DNA of 64,000 bases from Bombella dulcis (GTDB taxonomy: Bacteria; Pseudomonadota; Alphaproteobacteria; Acetobacterales; Acetobacteraceae), in contig NZ_JANIDV010000002.1 of NCBI RefSeq assembly GCF_026385505.1, positions 186,001 through 250,000 on the forward strand, given 5' to 3'. The first letter of the stretch is position 1; each line of letters opens with the position of its first letter. The position numbers were made by a program, and so were the translations under genes. Below, piece by piece: positions 27,445 to 37,251 of this stretch. The notes under the pieces are model-generated. The model searched no databases. It was not told the origin of the DNA and saw only the letters and a list, made by a program, of their open reading frames with translations.

Positions 27445-27480
27445 AAAAAAGGGCCGGCACTCATGTGTCCGGCCCTTTTT
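27445..27480 (+). terminator. Intrinsic terminator after the lipoprotein gene
   Basis: GGGCCGG pairs with CCGGCCC, extended by CAC/GTG, with an A-run before and TTTTT after. A strong rho-independent terminator usable in both directions. Confidence 0.9.
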
Positions 27481-27506
27481 CTGCATCGGGATGGGTCCAT
27501 GAAAAA

Positions 27507-27538
27507 ACCGGCCTGACAGTCATCCCGTCAGGCCGGTT
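27507..27538 (-). terminator. Intrinsic terminator after the OmpA-like gene
   Basis: AACCGGCCTGAC pairs with GTCAGGCCGGTT. Read on the minus strand it is followed by a T-run (the AAAAAA before 27507). It ends the OmpA-like gene that stops at 27556. Confidence 0.88.
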
Positions 27539-27555
27539 CTTCTGAAAATGTCCGC

Positions 27556-28704
27556 TTACTGGAAGTCGATCTCGACCCGACGGTTCTGCGGCTCGGCAGT
27601 CCCGGGCTGGGTGGAGACGAGTGGCCGCGTGTCGCCAAAGCCATGGACGTCAATGACGCCAGCCGGAACACCATCACGGATCAGCTCGGCCTTGATGGTC
27701 CGTGCCCGTCGCAGGGAGAGGGACATGTTGTATGCCTCCGCCTCCCGGCTTCCCGGACGCACGGCTGAAGAATCCGAATGGCCATTGACCTGAATACGGG
27801 TGAACTGGGCCGATGTGGAGTTGCGGGCTGCGGTTTCCACGATGGCACGGGCACGGTCGGAAAGACTGTCACGATTCCAGTCGAAGAACACCAGATAGGT
27901 GCGGACAGGGGACGGAGCCGGGGTGGAGGAGAGTGTCTGGGCGGGTGTAGGCGGAGGCGGTGCAGGATTGAACTCATACCGCAGGCCCAGCATCAGGGAG
28001 TGGTTGAAGTCCGTGCGGCTGCCACGCTTGCCACTGACGGGATCGTTTTCAGGATTGCTGAAATTGTAGGTCGCTGTCGTGAAGTGACGGTGACGCCCCG
28101 TGATGGTGTAGAAGCGGTATTCCATTGTGGTGGAGAGACCGACGACCCACGGTACGGGCAGGGATACGCCGAAGATGCCCTGATAGGCGAAGCCCCCGGC
28201 ACTGTCCCGGGTGCGCTGCCTGTAGCCCCGGTTCGGCCCGGTGCCTCGGATGGCAGTATTCGTGAACTGGCTGCCATAGCCGATACCGGCACCGAAATAA
28301 GGGTAGATCCAGTTCTGCCCGATATCCATGTCAAACAGTGCATTGGCCATGCCGCCATATTTCTGCTGATGGCCATGCGCTGAACTGCTGAAACCGGGAG
28401 AGTGGAACCGGGACAGGCGGTTGTTGCGGTAATTGCCTTCGACTTCCACACGGAAGCCGTCGCCCAGGCCCCAGCCGATGCTGCCAAGGCCGGTGATGCC
28501 CGTCGTGTAGTCATCCCGCCCACGGGGGAAAAGCTTCGTATGCGGATTGACGGTCTGGGACTGGTTGAAGCTTGCTCCGGCAGCCCCGGCGACATAGAGA
28601 CCACGAACAGGCTGTGCTTCCGCCGCACCAAACGCCATGACTGACAGGCAGGCGGCACAGACGCTGCGGGCCAGCAGTGATGCAATGGAGGTGCGTGTGT
28701 TCAT
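27556..28704 (-). CDS. OmpA-family outer-membrane protein with peptidoglycan-binding domain
   Basis: A 382-residue protein. The Sec signal ends at AEAQP. It is followed by an eight-strand-type barrel (GLYVAGAAGASFNQSQTV...NHSLMLGLRYEF, residues about 30-250), then a Pro/Ala hinge (NPAPPPPTPAQTLSS). The C-terminal OmpA domain contains TYLVFFDWNRDSLSDRARAI, INGHSDSS-like QVNGHSDSSAVRPGSREAEA, LSLRRARTIKAELIRDGVPA and TEPQNRRVEIDFQ. The Asp/Arg residues that bind diaminopimelate (NGHSD and NRRVEI) are present. It tethers the outer membrane to peptidoglycan. GGAGAG lies 7 bases before the ATG. Confidence 0.92.
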   Translation of the reverse strand: MNTRTSIASLLARSVCAACLSVMAFGAAEAQPVRGLYVAGAAGASFNQSQTVNPHTKLFPRGRDDYTTGITGLGSIGWGLGDGFRVEVEGNYRNNRLSRFHSPGFSSSAHGHQQKYGGMANALFDMDIGQNWIYPYFGAGIGYGSQFTNTAIRGTGPNRGYRQRTRDSAGGFAYQGIFGVSLPVPWVVGLSTTMEYRFYTITGRHRHFTTATYNFSNPENDPVSGKRGSRTDFNHSLMLGLRYEFNPAPPPPTPAQTLSSTPAPSPVRTYLVFFDWNRDSLSDRARAIVETAARNSTSAQFTRIQVNGHSDSSAVRPGSREAEAYNMSLSLRRARTIKAELIRDGVPAGVIDVHGFGDTRPLVSTQPGTAEPQNRRVEIDFQ

Positions 28705-28902
28705 GTAATTACTCTCCGACCAGACGGGTGGTTACCCTTTTCACTGAAAGTGGCGGTAAAGGCAATGGACTCACCGGAAATACCTGTTCGCCTCTCGACT
28801 GAATTCGGGCAGGATGTGTCCTATGGGTTACAGGTTGATCACGATATTTGTTGAAAAACAGAGGGTTTCTGCTGGTCCTTGACAGTGAAATGGCAGGGAC
28901 GT

Positions 28903-29256
28903 TCAGTCCGGATGACTGAAACGGCGTGTACCAATCTCGTTTTCCAGCGGGTGGGTGCTGTCCCGTACATCAATCTCGATGATCCAGAGGTCAGGGTCGT
29001 AACGTTCCTGCCTTTCCAGATAGGCGGAGGCCTGCATTGCGGCACTTCCCGTGTCGTCGCTTTCAAAGGACTGGCGGCACCATGTGTTGTCCTGTTCCCG
29101 CAATATGGCGGTCCGTCCGTCCCGGCCATTCAGTACGATGAAGATGCTGCCAGCATCTTCATCGCCTTTCCGGGCCACGGCGGCGATGAGGCCATTCTGG
29201 TTGAGGCGTCGCAGGGTGGCACGAACCCAGAATCCTGTCTTGAGACCATACGGCAT
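28903..29256 (-). CDS. DUF1491 family protein
   Basis: A 117-residue cytosolic protein that matches the alphaproteobacterial DUF1491 pattern: LKTGFWVRATLRRLNQNG, AAVARKGDEDAGSIFIVLNG, and near the end RYDPDLWIIEIDVRDSTHPL. AAGGAAA precedes ATG 29256. It starts 42 bases after the S41 peptidase stop on the same strand, so the two probably share an mRNA. Function unknown. Confidence 0.85.
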   Translation of the reverse strand: MPYGLKTGFWVRATLRRLNQNGLIAAVARKGDEDAGSIFIVLNGRDGRTAILREQDNTWCRQSFESDDTGSAAMQASAYLERQERYDPDLWIIEIDVRDSTHPLENEIGTRRFSHPD

Positions 29257-29298
29257 GAAAACGGTTTCCTTGCAGATGGGGGATGAAGGGCAGTCCGT

Positions 29299-31191
29299 TC
29301 AGGGGCTGGAGGATGCGGCCTGATGGGCAGCACTGCCGTCAGGCAGGTGAAGCAGTGCCGTGTGATAGGCATGAGGGGTTGCAAAGAGTGCCTGTATGGC
29401 GGCTATGTCATCCCGGTTCGGTGGCGAGGGCGGGCAGCTCTGCCTCAGGGCAAGGCGTGCGCTTTCCGTACTGTCGCCGTGAATGAGGCGGGATTTCTGC
29501 AGGGCGTCAGCCATGAGGGAATGCCCGTCACGGAGAGCCTCCAGCTGGGACCTGAGAGAGAATGGCCCTCTGGGGGTAGTGCAGAGCTGTGGGAGGACGC
29601 CCAGTCCCTGCAATGTCCAGCCCTGGGGGGCCGTGAGGCGTGCCCAGGTCAGGGACAGGTGACCTCCATTGGGCATGATGGTCGAGACCTGCACCATCCC
29701 TTTTCCAAAGGTGCTGCTGCCTGCCACGACGGCACGCTGCTGGTCAGCCAGTGCGGCAGCCAGAACCTCGGCGGCACTGCCCGTGTCCTGATCCACCAGC
29801 AGGGCGAGGGGAGCATTGTTTGTCAGGTCGCCCCCCTGAATGCTCCAGACGTGATTGGCCTCGGCAGCCCGTCCTTCAGTCGTGGTGATGACGCCATGAT
29901 TGAGGAACAGGGCGGCAGTCATGACGGCCTGCTGCAGGATTCCACCATGATTTCCCCGCAGGTCCAGAATGAGGCCCGGCAGGGTGGCGGTTGAGGAAGC
30001 CGTTGAAGAGGTCGGGAGTGTCTGGCCGTTATCCGGCGAAGGTGCGGGCAGGAATGTGGAGAGATACTGGCTGATCTCTTCGGCTGTATGGCTGGAGAAA
30101 TGGGTCACCCGTAGGACAGGATAATGGCCTGTCCTGTCAGGAAAAACGCTTTCTTCCTCCATGCGGCCCCGGGTGAAGGTTCTGGTGAACTGGTGACCAT
30201 CCTGCGTATGGAACTCCAGCTCAACCGCACTGCCCGCCGGTCCGGTCAGCATGGTCTGGAGAGTGGGCAGTGGAATCTGGTGTGTGCTATGGCGGTCCAG
30301 ACCGACCAGGCTGTCGCCCGGTGTGATGCCTGCATCCCAGAGGGGGCTGTTGAGGTTAAGGGCGGCCACGAGGGGAAAACGGGCATGTGTCCGGCGGAGT
30401 GTCAGGCCGACACTTGCGGCAGGTCTGGCTGGTGGCTGGCTGGACGCAACGGCATCAGAGCGGCTGGGAGGCGGCGACGGGGACTGGTAGCGGGAATAAG
30501 GGTCCAGTCTGCCCAGCATCCCGTTGAGGAAACGGTTGAGCAGACCTTCATCATTCATGAGCTGGAACTGGGGAATGTTCTGACGCAGGAGCGTGATGAG
30601 GCGCAGGCTCAGATGGCTCCATCCTGCCACGTCGTCCTTGTTCGGCGTGTGTTCGGACAGGAGGGGGCGGTGATTGTAGAGCAGGATAATTCGGGCCGGG
30701 GTGAAAAGGGTCTTCGGCTGGAGTGTCAGGGTAAAGCTGCTGGAGGCGGTGGTGGCAGCTCCCTGTGAGGCAGGGGGTAGTACCAGAAGGGCCTGCATGC
30801 CCCACAGGCAGAGGTCCCGCGGCGTGTGAGGAGCCAGTGTGCGGGGCATGATGAAGGTGAGAGCCGTGGATAATGTCAGCTCTGCCTGCCTGTCTTCATC
30901 GGTGAAATCAGATGATGTCTGGGTCAGGGGCTGGCTGGCGGACGGATTGTCTGCTCCGTTTCTGGATTCCGGTCTGTCAGGCGATGCAGACTGTCCTGCC
31001 GTTGCCGGGGGAATGTTGCTGTTATGGGACAGTACGACATCAGTCACATGGCCAGTAAAGTGGTGAATGAAATGATGCCAGAAAGGAGCTGTCTGAACGG
31101 GCAGGGCCACGGCCGGTCCTGCTGCGAACAGCCCGGACAGGGCGAACCCGGCAAGGGCTGAAACGGAGCGTCGAGGACGGGCTGGCATCAT
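29299..31191 (-). CDS. S41-family C-terminal processing peptidase
   Basis: About 630 residues, exported (ALAGFALSGLFAAGPAVALP). Domain order is a long N-terminal extension with a Ser/Thr/Pro-rich stretch (residues about 50-120), a PDZ domain (LRRTHARFPLVAALNLNSPL...GITPGDSLVGLDRHSTHQIP), and the S41 catalytic domain. Key residues are the nucleophile Ser in QDTGSAAEVLAAALADQQRA and the general-base Lys in SSTFGKGMVQVS. LDLRGNHGGILQQAV is the usual oxyanion-region motif. CtpA-like enzymes trim periplasmic proteins. ATG 31191 is preferred; 31188 and 31251 are in frame. It is larger than most CtpA proteins (about 450). Confidence 0.88.
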   Translation of the reverse strand: MMPARPRRSVSALAGFALSGLFAAGPAVALPVQTAPFWHHFIHHFTGHVTDVVLSHNSNIPPATAGQSASPDRPESRNGADNPSASQPLTQTSSDFTDEDRQAELTLSTALTFIMPRTLAPHTPRDLCLWGMQALLVLPPASQGAATTASSSFTLTLQPKTLFTPARIILLYNHRPLLSEHTPNKDDVAGWSHLSLRLITLLRQNIPQFQLMNDEGLLNRFLNGMLGRLDPYSRYQSPSPPPSRSDAVASSQPPARPAASVGLTLRRTHARFPLVAALNLNSPLWDAGITPGDSLVGLDRHSTHQIPLPTLQTMLTGPAGSAVELEFHTQDGHQFTRTFTRGRMEEESVFPDRTGHYPVLRVTHFSSHTAEEISQYLSTFLPAPSPDNGQTLPTSSTASSTATLPGLILDLRGNHGGILQQAVMTAALFLNHGVITTTEGRAAEANHVWSIQGGDLTNNAPLALLVDQDTGSAAEVLAAALADQQRAVVAGSSTFGKGMVQVSTIMPNGGHLSLTWARLTAPQGWTLQGLGVLPQLCTTPRGPFSLRSQLEALRDGHSLMADALQKSRLIHGDSTESARLALRQSCPPSPPNRDDIAAIQALFATPHAYHTALLHLPDGSAAHQAASSSP

Positions 31192-31348
31192 GGATGTGAC
31201 GGACCGGAATGATGGAGGGAAGAGAACATCAGAAAACCGGTACAGTGTCATATCGTCTCTTCTGGGAACAGGACCGGGTGGGATGGTGGCCCATCTTCAG
31301 GAAGACAGGTCCCCAGTGCATTATGCCGTATTGAAAGAAGAAAGAAAG

Positions 31349-34063
31349 TTAGAAAGGAAGGTCATCCTTGCTGATGGGGGGGGGCTGCGTGTTCTTTCCG
31401 TCAGTGCCGCTGCTGGTGGCTTTGGTGGCACTGGCAGTCTTTCTGGTGGTCTTCTTCTTTGCCGTACTGGCTGTTTTGGTTTTTGTCCCCGCTGCTTTTT
31501 TAGTTGTGGTCTTTTTTGCTGCCGTCTTTTTCGTGGCTGTCTTGCGGCCTCCCTTCAGGGGTTTGCCTTTCTCTTCCAGCAGCGTGAGGGCCTCTTCCAG
31601 AGTCACGTCATCCATCGAGTTCCCTTTGGGGAGGGTCGCAACGGTCTGCCCGTGCTGCACATAGGGGCCAAAGCGGCCTTTGCGGACCATGACGGCCTCA
31701 CCGTCTTTGGGATGCGTTCCCAGCGTGCGGATGGAGGCCAGTTTTTTGGCCAGAGCATCAACGGCCCGGTTCAGCCCGATGGTCAGGACATCATCATCCT
31801 TGCTGAGCGTGCCATAGATGCTGCCCATCTTGACGAAAGGCCCGAAACGGCCAAGGCCAGCCGTAATCATCTCGCCTGTTTCCGGGTGCGGACCGACCTC
31901 ACGGGGAAGGGACAGCAGGCCGATGGCCTCTTCCAGGGTCAGCTCTTCCCCATTGCGGTCCTTGGGGATGGTGGCCCGCTTCGGCTTGGCTTTCTTGTCT
32001 TCCGGGTCCGGTTCGCCACGCTGGACATACAGCCCGTAAGGCCCACGGCGGAGGGTGATGTTCTCATCCGTGGCGGGGTCATGGCCCAGCAGGCGCATCC
32101 CATCGGGCAGGGCCGTTTCTTCGCCATTATCAACCGCCAGAGGCCGGGTGACCCGGCAGTCAGGATAGTTGGAACAGCCAAGGAATGCACCATGCCGCCC
32201 CAGCTTGAGGCCCAGCCGCCCGTCAGAGCAGGACGGGCAGCTGCGGGGATCGCTGCCATCCGGACGGATGGGGAAGAAATGGTTGCCGAGGTCCTGATCC
32301 AGCGCATCAATGACATCGGAGATTTTCAGGTCTTTGGTCTTGGCGACCGTGGCGGAGAAATCGTGCCAGAAAGCAGACATGACATCATGCCAGTCAGCCC
32401 GCCCGTCAGAGATGTCATCCAGCTGTGTCTCCAGCGAGGCGGTGAAGCCTGTATCCACATAACGCTGGAAGAAGGAGGTCAGGAAGGCCGTCACCAGCCG
32501 CCCCCGGTCTTCCGGGACGAAGCGGCGGGCATCAAGACGCACATAATTGCGGTCCCGCAGGACGCTGAGGATGGAGGCATAGGTGGAGGGACGCCCGATG
32601 CCGATTTCTTCCATCTTCTTGACCAGTGACGCTTCGGAATAGCGGGGTGGCGGCTGGGTGAAGTGCTGCTCGGCTGTCACGTCCTTCGTGCCCAGCCGGT
32701 CGCCTTCCTTCATGGCCGGGAGGAGGCGGTTCTGGTCGTCATCGCTGCCTTTTTCCTTATCATCACGGCCTTCGATATAGAGCTTCAGGAAGCCATCAAA
32801 GGCGATGATGGAGCCAGTGGCCCGCAGAAGGGTCTGGTCCTGTTCATCGCCAATGGTGATGGCGGTTTGGTCCAGCTCAGCGGACTGCATCTGGGAGGCT
32901 ACGGCACGCTTCCAGACCAGTTCGTAAAGCCGTTTCTGGTCGGTTGTAAGAACGGAAGCCACCGCCGCAGGTGTGCGGGCGACGTCGGTCGGGCGGATGG
33001 CCTCGTGGGCTTCCTGCGCATTCTTGGCTTTTGTGGCGTAGGAGCGGGGTTTATCCGGGCAGTAATCTTTCCCGAAGGCAGAGCCGATATGCGAACGGAT
33101 GGCCTGCACGGCTTCTGAAGCCATCGTGACGCCATCAGTACGCATGTAGGTGATGAGACCGACCGTTTCGCCGTTCAGGTCCACACCTTCATAGAGCTGC
33201 TGGGCGGTACGCATGGTGGTCTGGGCACTCATGCCCAGCTTGCGGGAGGCCTCCTGCTGGAGGGTGGAGGTGGTGAAAGGCGGTGCCGGGTTGCGGCGTG
33301 TCCGCTTCCGCTCAATCTTCCGTACGCTGAGGGCAGATGAGCGGACCAGATCACGGGCCTTATGAGCTGCCTTTTCGTTGGGGAGAGCGAACTGGTCGAG
33401 CTTCTTACCCTCTAGATGCGTCAGTTTCGCCGTGAAGTCCGCTTTTTCAGGAGTCGTGAAGAGACCTTCAACACTCCAGTATTCTCTGGGCTTGAAAACC
33501 TCAATTTCCGCTTCCCGCTCGCAGATCAGGCGCAGGGCGACGGACTGGACACGCCCTGCACTGCGGCTGCCGGGAAGCTTGCGCCAGAGGACGGGGGAGA
33601 GGGTGAAGCCCACCAGATAATCCAGCGCACGGCGGGCCAGATAGGCGTCAATCAGGGGCCGGTCGAGCGTGCGGGGGGCTTTCATGGCCGCAGCGATGGC
33701 GTTCTTGGTGATCTCGTTAAAAGTAACCCGCTCAACCTCAATATCCTTGAGGAGTTTTTTCTCTTCAAGGGCACTGCGGACGTGCCACGAAATCGCTTCG
33801 CCTTCCCTGTCCGGGTCGGTGGCGAGAATCAGTTTGCTGGCTCCCTTGAGGGCCTTGGCGATGGTGGCAATCTGCTTTGAGCCACGCTCATCAGTCTGCC
33901 ACGACATGGCAAAGTTCTCATCAGGGCGGACACTGCCATCCTTGGGGGGGAGGTCCCGCACATGACCAAAGGAGGCGATGACGGTGTAATCGCTGCCGAG
34001 ATAACGGTTGATGGTCTTTGCCTTGGCAGGGCTTTCGACAACCACAACATTCTTCACTGCCAT
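31349..34063 (-). CDS. topA: DNA topoisomerase I
   Basis: A 904-residue type IA topoisomerase that relaxes negative supercoils. N-terminal TOPRIM: VVVESPAKAKTINRYLGSDY and LILATDPDREGEAISWHVRS. The active-site Tyr is in VGLITYMRTDGVTMASEA. A CPSCSDGRLGLKLGRHGAFL...YPDC zinc-ribbon (about residue 600) is followed by three TopA C-terminal repeats (RRGPYGLYVQRGE, GRFGPFVKMGS, KGRFGPYVQHGQ) and a Lys/Ala/Thr-rich tail (about 850-890) like other alphaproteobacterial TopA. The start at 34063 is the family N-terminus. It follows dprA by 56 bases. Confidence 0.97.
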   Translation of the reverse strand: MAVKNVVVVESPAKAKTINRYLGSDYTVIASFGHVRDLPPKDGSVRPDENFAMSWQTDERGSKQIATIAKALKGASKLILATDPDREGEAISWHVRSALEEKKLLKDIEVERVTFNEITKNAIAAAMKAPRTLDRPLIDAYLARRALDYLVGFTLSPVLWRKLPGSRSAGRVQSVALRLICEREAEIEVFKPREYWSVEGLFTTPEKADFTAKLTHLEGKKLDQFALPNEKAAHKARDLVRSSALSVRKIERKRTRRNPAPPFTTSTLQQEASRKLGMSAQTTMRTAQQLYEGVDLNGETVGLITYMRTDGVTMASEAVQAIRSHIGSAFGKDYCPDKPRSYATKAKNAQEAHEAIRPTDVARTPAAVASVLTTDQKRLYELVWKRAVASQMQSAELDQTAITIGDEQDQTLLRATGSIIAFDGFLKLYIEGRDDKEKGSDDDQNRLLPAMKEGDRLGTKDVTAEQHFTQPPPRYSEASLVKKMEEIGIGRPSTYASILSVLRDRNYVRLDARRFVPEDRGRLVTAFLTSFFQRYVDTGFTASLETQLDDISDGRADWHDVMSAFWHDFSATVAKTKDLKISDVIDALDQDLGNHFFPIRPDGSDPRSCPSCSDGRLGLKLGRHGAFLGCSNYPDCRVTRPLAVDNGEETALPDGMRLLGHDPATDENITLRRGPYGLYVQRGEPDPEDKKAKPKRATIPKDRNGEELTLEEAIGLLSLPREVGPHPETGEMITAGLGRFGPFVKMGSIYGTLSKDDDVLTIGLNRAVDALAKKLASIRTLGTHPKDGEAVMVRKGRFGPYVQHGQTVATLPKGNSMDDVTLEEALTLLEEKGKPLKGGRKTATKKTAAKKTTTKKAAGTKTKTASTAKKKTTRKTASATKATSSGTDGKNTQPPPISKDDLPF

Positions 34064-34119
34064 GAGTTTTTCCCGGTCTCTGGTGTCCTGACGATAAGGC
34101 TGCTTATGGCCGATGCCCG

Positions 34120-35358
34120 CTAGCTGGGTAGTGTGATCTGTCCATCCCCATGGCGTTGGACAGCCCCGTTTATTTCCAGCTCGATGAGTATTGCCGCAAC
34201 TTCTGAGATGGACAACTGACAGCGTGATGCAATCTCGTCAACAGTGGAGGGGGTATGCGCCAGCAGGGAAAGAATGTTTTTTTCGTCAGGACCGTGCGTG
34301 TTTTCTCCCGTTTCAGGCGGCATCGGGGCAGGAGGCATGGCTGGTGTGCTGGCTGCATGTTCCGCCGTTCGGGGGGCGGGGGTATCCGTCATGTGAGTGA
34401 ACAGGGATGGCTGGCGGGAGGGAGGCCTGCCCCACGGGGCCAGTGCCCTGTCAGGTGGGGGAATGTCCTTCAGGGCGGTCAGAATGTCCTGAAAACGCTC
34501 GACCAATATGGCCCTGTTCTGTTTCAGCAGGTCATTTCCTCCGCTGGAGCGTGGGTCTCCGGGGAAGCCGGGTATGGCAAAGAGCAGCCGCTGGAAGGTC
34601 ACGGCGAGTCGGGCCGTGATGAGCGTGCCGGAGCGTCTGGCAGCTTCGACCAGCAGGCAGCCACGGGCCAGACCTGCGATGAGATGATTGCGGTGCGGAA
34701 AATGGCGGGAATTGGCGGGCATGCCGGGTGGATATTCCGTAATCAGGCAGCCCTGCCGGCCGATGTCTGCCTGCAGGCGGGCATGTTCGGGTGGATAGGT
34801 GATGTCCAGCCCACCGGGCAGGGCTGCAATGGTCCGGCCAGAAGGCAGGGCACCACGATGGGCGGCACCGTCAATGCCACGGGCCAGACCCGAAATGATG
34901 GTCAGACCGGCTTCGGCCAGACCGGCGGCAAAGTCTTCAGTCAGTTTCTGGGCGGGGCCTGAGGCGTTGCGTGCGCCGACAATGGCCAGGGAGGGTGTGG
35001 AAAGCAGGTCCGTGTTGCCCTGGGCGAACAGGAGAACGGGTGCATTGGGCAGGGCTGCGAGCAGCTGCGGATAGGCGGCATCCGAACGCAGCAGGTGGCT
35101 GGCTCCCCGTCTTTCCAGCCAGCTGATTTCATCTTCGAGCTGGGATATGGACGGAACAGCCGGTGCCGGGCGGTCAGAGAGGCGGGCACGGGCAGGCAGG
35201 GCCGCAATGGCCTGTTCTGCCGTGCCATACAGGCCCATCAGCCGACTGAATGTGGCGGTGCCGATTCCTTTCGTGCGGGCCAGCCGCAGCCGTGCCAGAC
35301 GTTCCGTGGTGGTCAGACCTGCCTCTGGTAACGGGGCAGACTCATTTCTGCCCGACAC
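34120..35358 (-). CDS. dprA: DNA-processing protein DprA
   Basis: A 412-residue protein that binds incoming single-stranded DNA and loads RecA during transformation. The Rossmann-like core is visible: LAIVGARNASGPAQKLTEDF, LTIISGLARGIDGAAHRGAL, LPGGLDITYPPEHARLQADI, EYPPGMPANSRHFPHRNHLI and VEAARRSGTLITARLAVTFQR. A Pro/Ala-rich linker (about 300-345) precedes a C-terminal winged helix (LLAHTPSTVDEIASRCQLSI). Its start overlaps plsY by 17 bases. With comEC nearby, natural competence machinery is at least partly present. Confidence 0.95.
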   Translation of the reverse strand: MSGRNESAPLPEAGLTTTERLARLRLARTKGIGTATFSRLMGLYGTAEQAIAALPARARLSDRPAPAVPSISQLEDEISWLERRGASHLLRSDAAYPQLLAALPNAPVLLFAQGNTDLLSTPSLAIVGARNASGPAQKLTEDFAAGLAEAGLTIISGLARGIDGAAHRGALPSGRTIAALPGGLDITYPPEHARLQADIGRQGCLITEYPPGMPANSRHFPHRNHLIAGLARGCLLVEAARRSGTLITARLAVTFQRLLFAIPGFPGDPRSSGGNDLLKQNRAILVERFQDILTALKDIPPPDRALAPWGRPPSRQPSLFTHMTDTPAPRTAEHAASTPAMPPAPMPPETGENTHGPDEKNILSLLAHTPSTVDEIASRCQLSISEVAAILIELEINGAVQRHGDGQITLPS

Positions 35359-35977
35359 GAGGTTCCGTGCCGCTACAGAGGCGGGCGATATTGCCGTAAT
35401 GGCGCAGGAGAATCAGCAGGGTTATCAGGGCTGCTGCGATGGGGCGGGCGGACATGATGGGTGTTAGGGAAAAAGCCACCATCAGGAAGGGAGCTGCCAG
35501 GAAGGCCAGCAGCGCACCAACCGAGGAAATTTTGCTCAGACGGACCCCGGCCAGCCAGAGGATCGTGCAGAGCAGCCCGACCGGCCAGCACATGCCCCAG
35601 AAGACGCCGATTCCCGTGGCAACGCCCTTGCCACCACGAAAACCTAGCCATATGGGGAAACAGTGTCCCAGTACGGCAGCACAGCCTGCCACGGAGAGGC
35701 AGAGAGCCGTATCATGGGGCGACAGGGCTTCTGCCAGCAGGACGGCGAGCAGTCCCTTGAGGGCATCCAGCAGCAGTGTCGCAGCGGCAAGCCCCTTGCG
35801 GCCTGTCCTCAGCACGTTGGTGGCCCCGATATTCCCGGAACCGATGCGCCTTATGTCGCCCTGTCCTCCCAGTGCTGTCAGCAGGAGGCCGAACGGGATG
35901 CTGCCCATCCCATAGGCAGCCAGCGCAATGACGGGAAGGCTGGGCGGCATGAGGCTCCAGGTCAGGATACCGCTCAT
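35342..35977 (-). CDS. plsY: Glycerol-3-phosphate acyltransferase PlsY
   Basis: A 211-residue membrane enzyme that transfers an acyl group from acyl-phosphate to glycerol-3-phosphate, the first step of phospholipid synthesis. All three motifs are visible: GSIPFGLLLT, IRRIGSGNIGATNVLRTGRKG, and GHCFPIWLGFRGGKGVATGI. ATG 35977 overlaps the pyrC-like stop by ATGA, which decides it over the longer frame to 36109. Confidence 0.95.
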   Translation of the reverse strand: MSGILTWSLMPPSLPVIALAAYGMGSIPFGLLLTALGGQGDIRRIGSGNIGATNVLRTGRKGLAAATLLLDALKGLLAVLLAEALSPHDTALCLSVAGCAAVLGHCFPIWLGFRGGKGVATGIGVFWGMCWPVGLLCTILWLAGVRLSKISSVGALLAFLAAPFLMVAFSLTPIMSARPIAAALITLLILLRHYGNIARLCSGTEPRVGQK

Positions 35978-37251
35978 GAAGAAAGACCTTCGGCAGTAAA
36001 GACTTCCCTGCCATGATGGAATGTCCTCAGGACACGGCCTTTCAGGGTCTGTCCATCGAAAGGCGTGTTCTGTGCCCGGCCGGGCAGACTGCCTGCCGTA
36101 ACGGTCCATTCTTCTTCCGGGTTGAACAGGCAGAGGTCAGCCGCTGCGCCGATGGAGAGCGTGCCCGCCTCTAGGCCCAGCAGGCGGGCCGGAGCCACGG
36201 TGAGCAGACGCAGCGCATCCAGCAGGGGCAGGCCAGCCTGAAGCGTGACGCCCAGCAGGGTGACGAGACCGGTTCCCCCTGCACGGGCCTGTGCGAAGGG
36301 GAGACGTTTGTCATCGGCATCAGCCGGGCTGTGGTCGGAGGCGATGGCATCAATGGTGCCATCGGTCAGACCGGCCAGCACGGCCTGACGGTCGGCTTCC
36401 AGCCGCAGAGGCGGGGAGAGCTTGGCATAGGTGCGGAAGTCGCCAATATCGGCCTCCGTCATGGCAAAGTAGGGCGGGGCCGTATCGCAGGTGACACGGA
36501 TTCCCCGTTTTTTTGCCTCAGCAATCAGGCCAAGGGCCTCACCAGTGGAGACATGGCCGAAATGAATGCGTGCTCCGGTCAGCTCGGCAAGGCGGAGGTC
36601 CCTGGCGACCATCATGGCTTCGGCACAGGCGGGAATCTGGGGCAGGCCCATCTTCACGGCCTGCGGACTGGCCGTGGCACAGCCCCCCTTGGCCAGAGAC
36701 GGGTCTTCCGGATGCAGGACGATGACCGTATCCAGAAAGCCGGAATAGGCCAGCAGGTTGCGCATCTGTTTGGTGTCGGCAATGGCACGGGCACCATCGG
36801 TGAAGCCGACCGCTCCGGCCTTTTTCAGCAGGCCGATCTCGGCCATTTCCACACCGGCGCAGCCTTTTGTCAGTGCGCCATAGGGATGGATGGAGACCAG
36901 CCCCGTCTCTTCACCACGGCGGCGGATGTAGTGGACAAGAGCCGGATTATCAATGGCCGGTTCGGTATCAGGGAGCAGGGCCAGGGAGGTGATTCCTCCT
37001 GCCACGGCAGCCTGAATGCCGGAATCGATGCTTTCCCGATATTCAGCCCCCGGTTCACCAAAGCTGGCCCGCATGTCCACAAGGCCGGGACAGAGGACAG
37101 TCCCTCTGCCATCCACGATGCGGACGGCTTTGGATGTTTCTTTGGGGTCGATGGCAGCAATGCGGCCTTTTTCGACGAGCAGACTCCCTTTGCCATCCCG
37201 CCCGGAGGCGGGGTCGATCAGCCGGACATTTTCAAAAAGGATACTGCTCAT
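35974..37251 (-). CDS. pyrC: Dihydroorotase-like protein with lost metal site (PyrC', ATCase partner)
   Basis: A 425-residue amidohydrolase-fold protein of the type I dihydroorotase family. It retains [41 protein letters not shown] and [17 protein letters not shown]. However, the first metal motif, normally D-x-H-x-H-x-R-E-P-G, reads [10 protein letters not shown] at residues 59-68, so both histidines and the substrate-binding arginine are gone. In Pseudomonas and related bacteria such an inactive homologue, encoded after pyrB, is needed to assemble aspartate carbamoyltransferase. The same role is likely here, and a separate active dihydroorotase would be needed elsewhere. ATG 37251 overlaps the pyrB stop by ATGA. 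Confidence 0.88.
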   Translation of the reverse strand: MSSILFENVRLIDPASGRDGKGSLLVEKGRIAAIDPKETSKAVRIVDGRGTVLCPGLVDMRASFGEPGAEYRESIDSGIQAAVAGGITSLALLPDTEPAIDNPALVHYIRRRGEETGLVSIHPYGALTKGCAGVEMAEIGLLKKAGAVGFTDGARAIADTKQMRNLLAYSGFLDTVIVLHPEDPSLAKGGCATASPQAVKMGLPQIPACAEAMMVARDLRLAELTGARIHFGHVSTGEALGLIAEAKKRGIRVTCDTAPPYFAMTEADIGDFRTYAKLSPPLRLEADRQAVLAGLTDGTIDAIASDHSPADADDKRLPFAQARAGGTGLVTLLGVTLQAGLPLLDALRLLTVAPARLLGLEAGTLSIGAAADLCLFNPEEEWTVTAGSLPGRAQNTPFDGQTLKGRVLRTFHHGREVFTAEGLSS

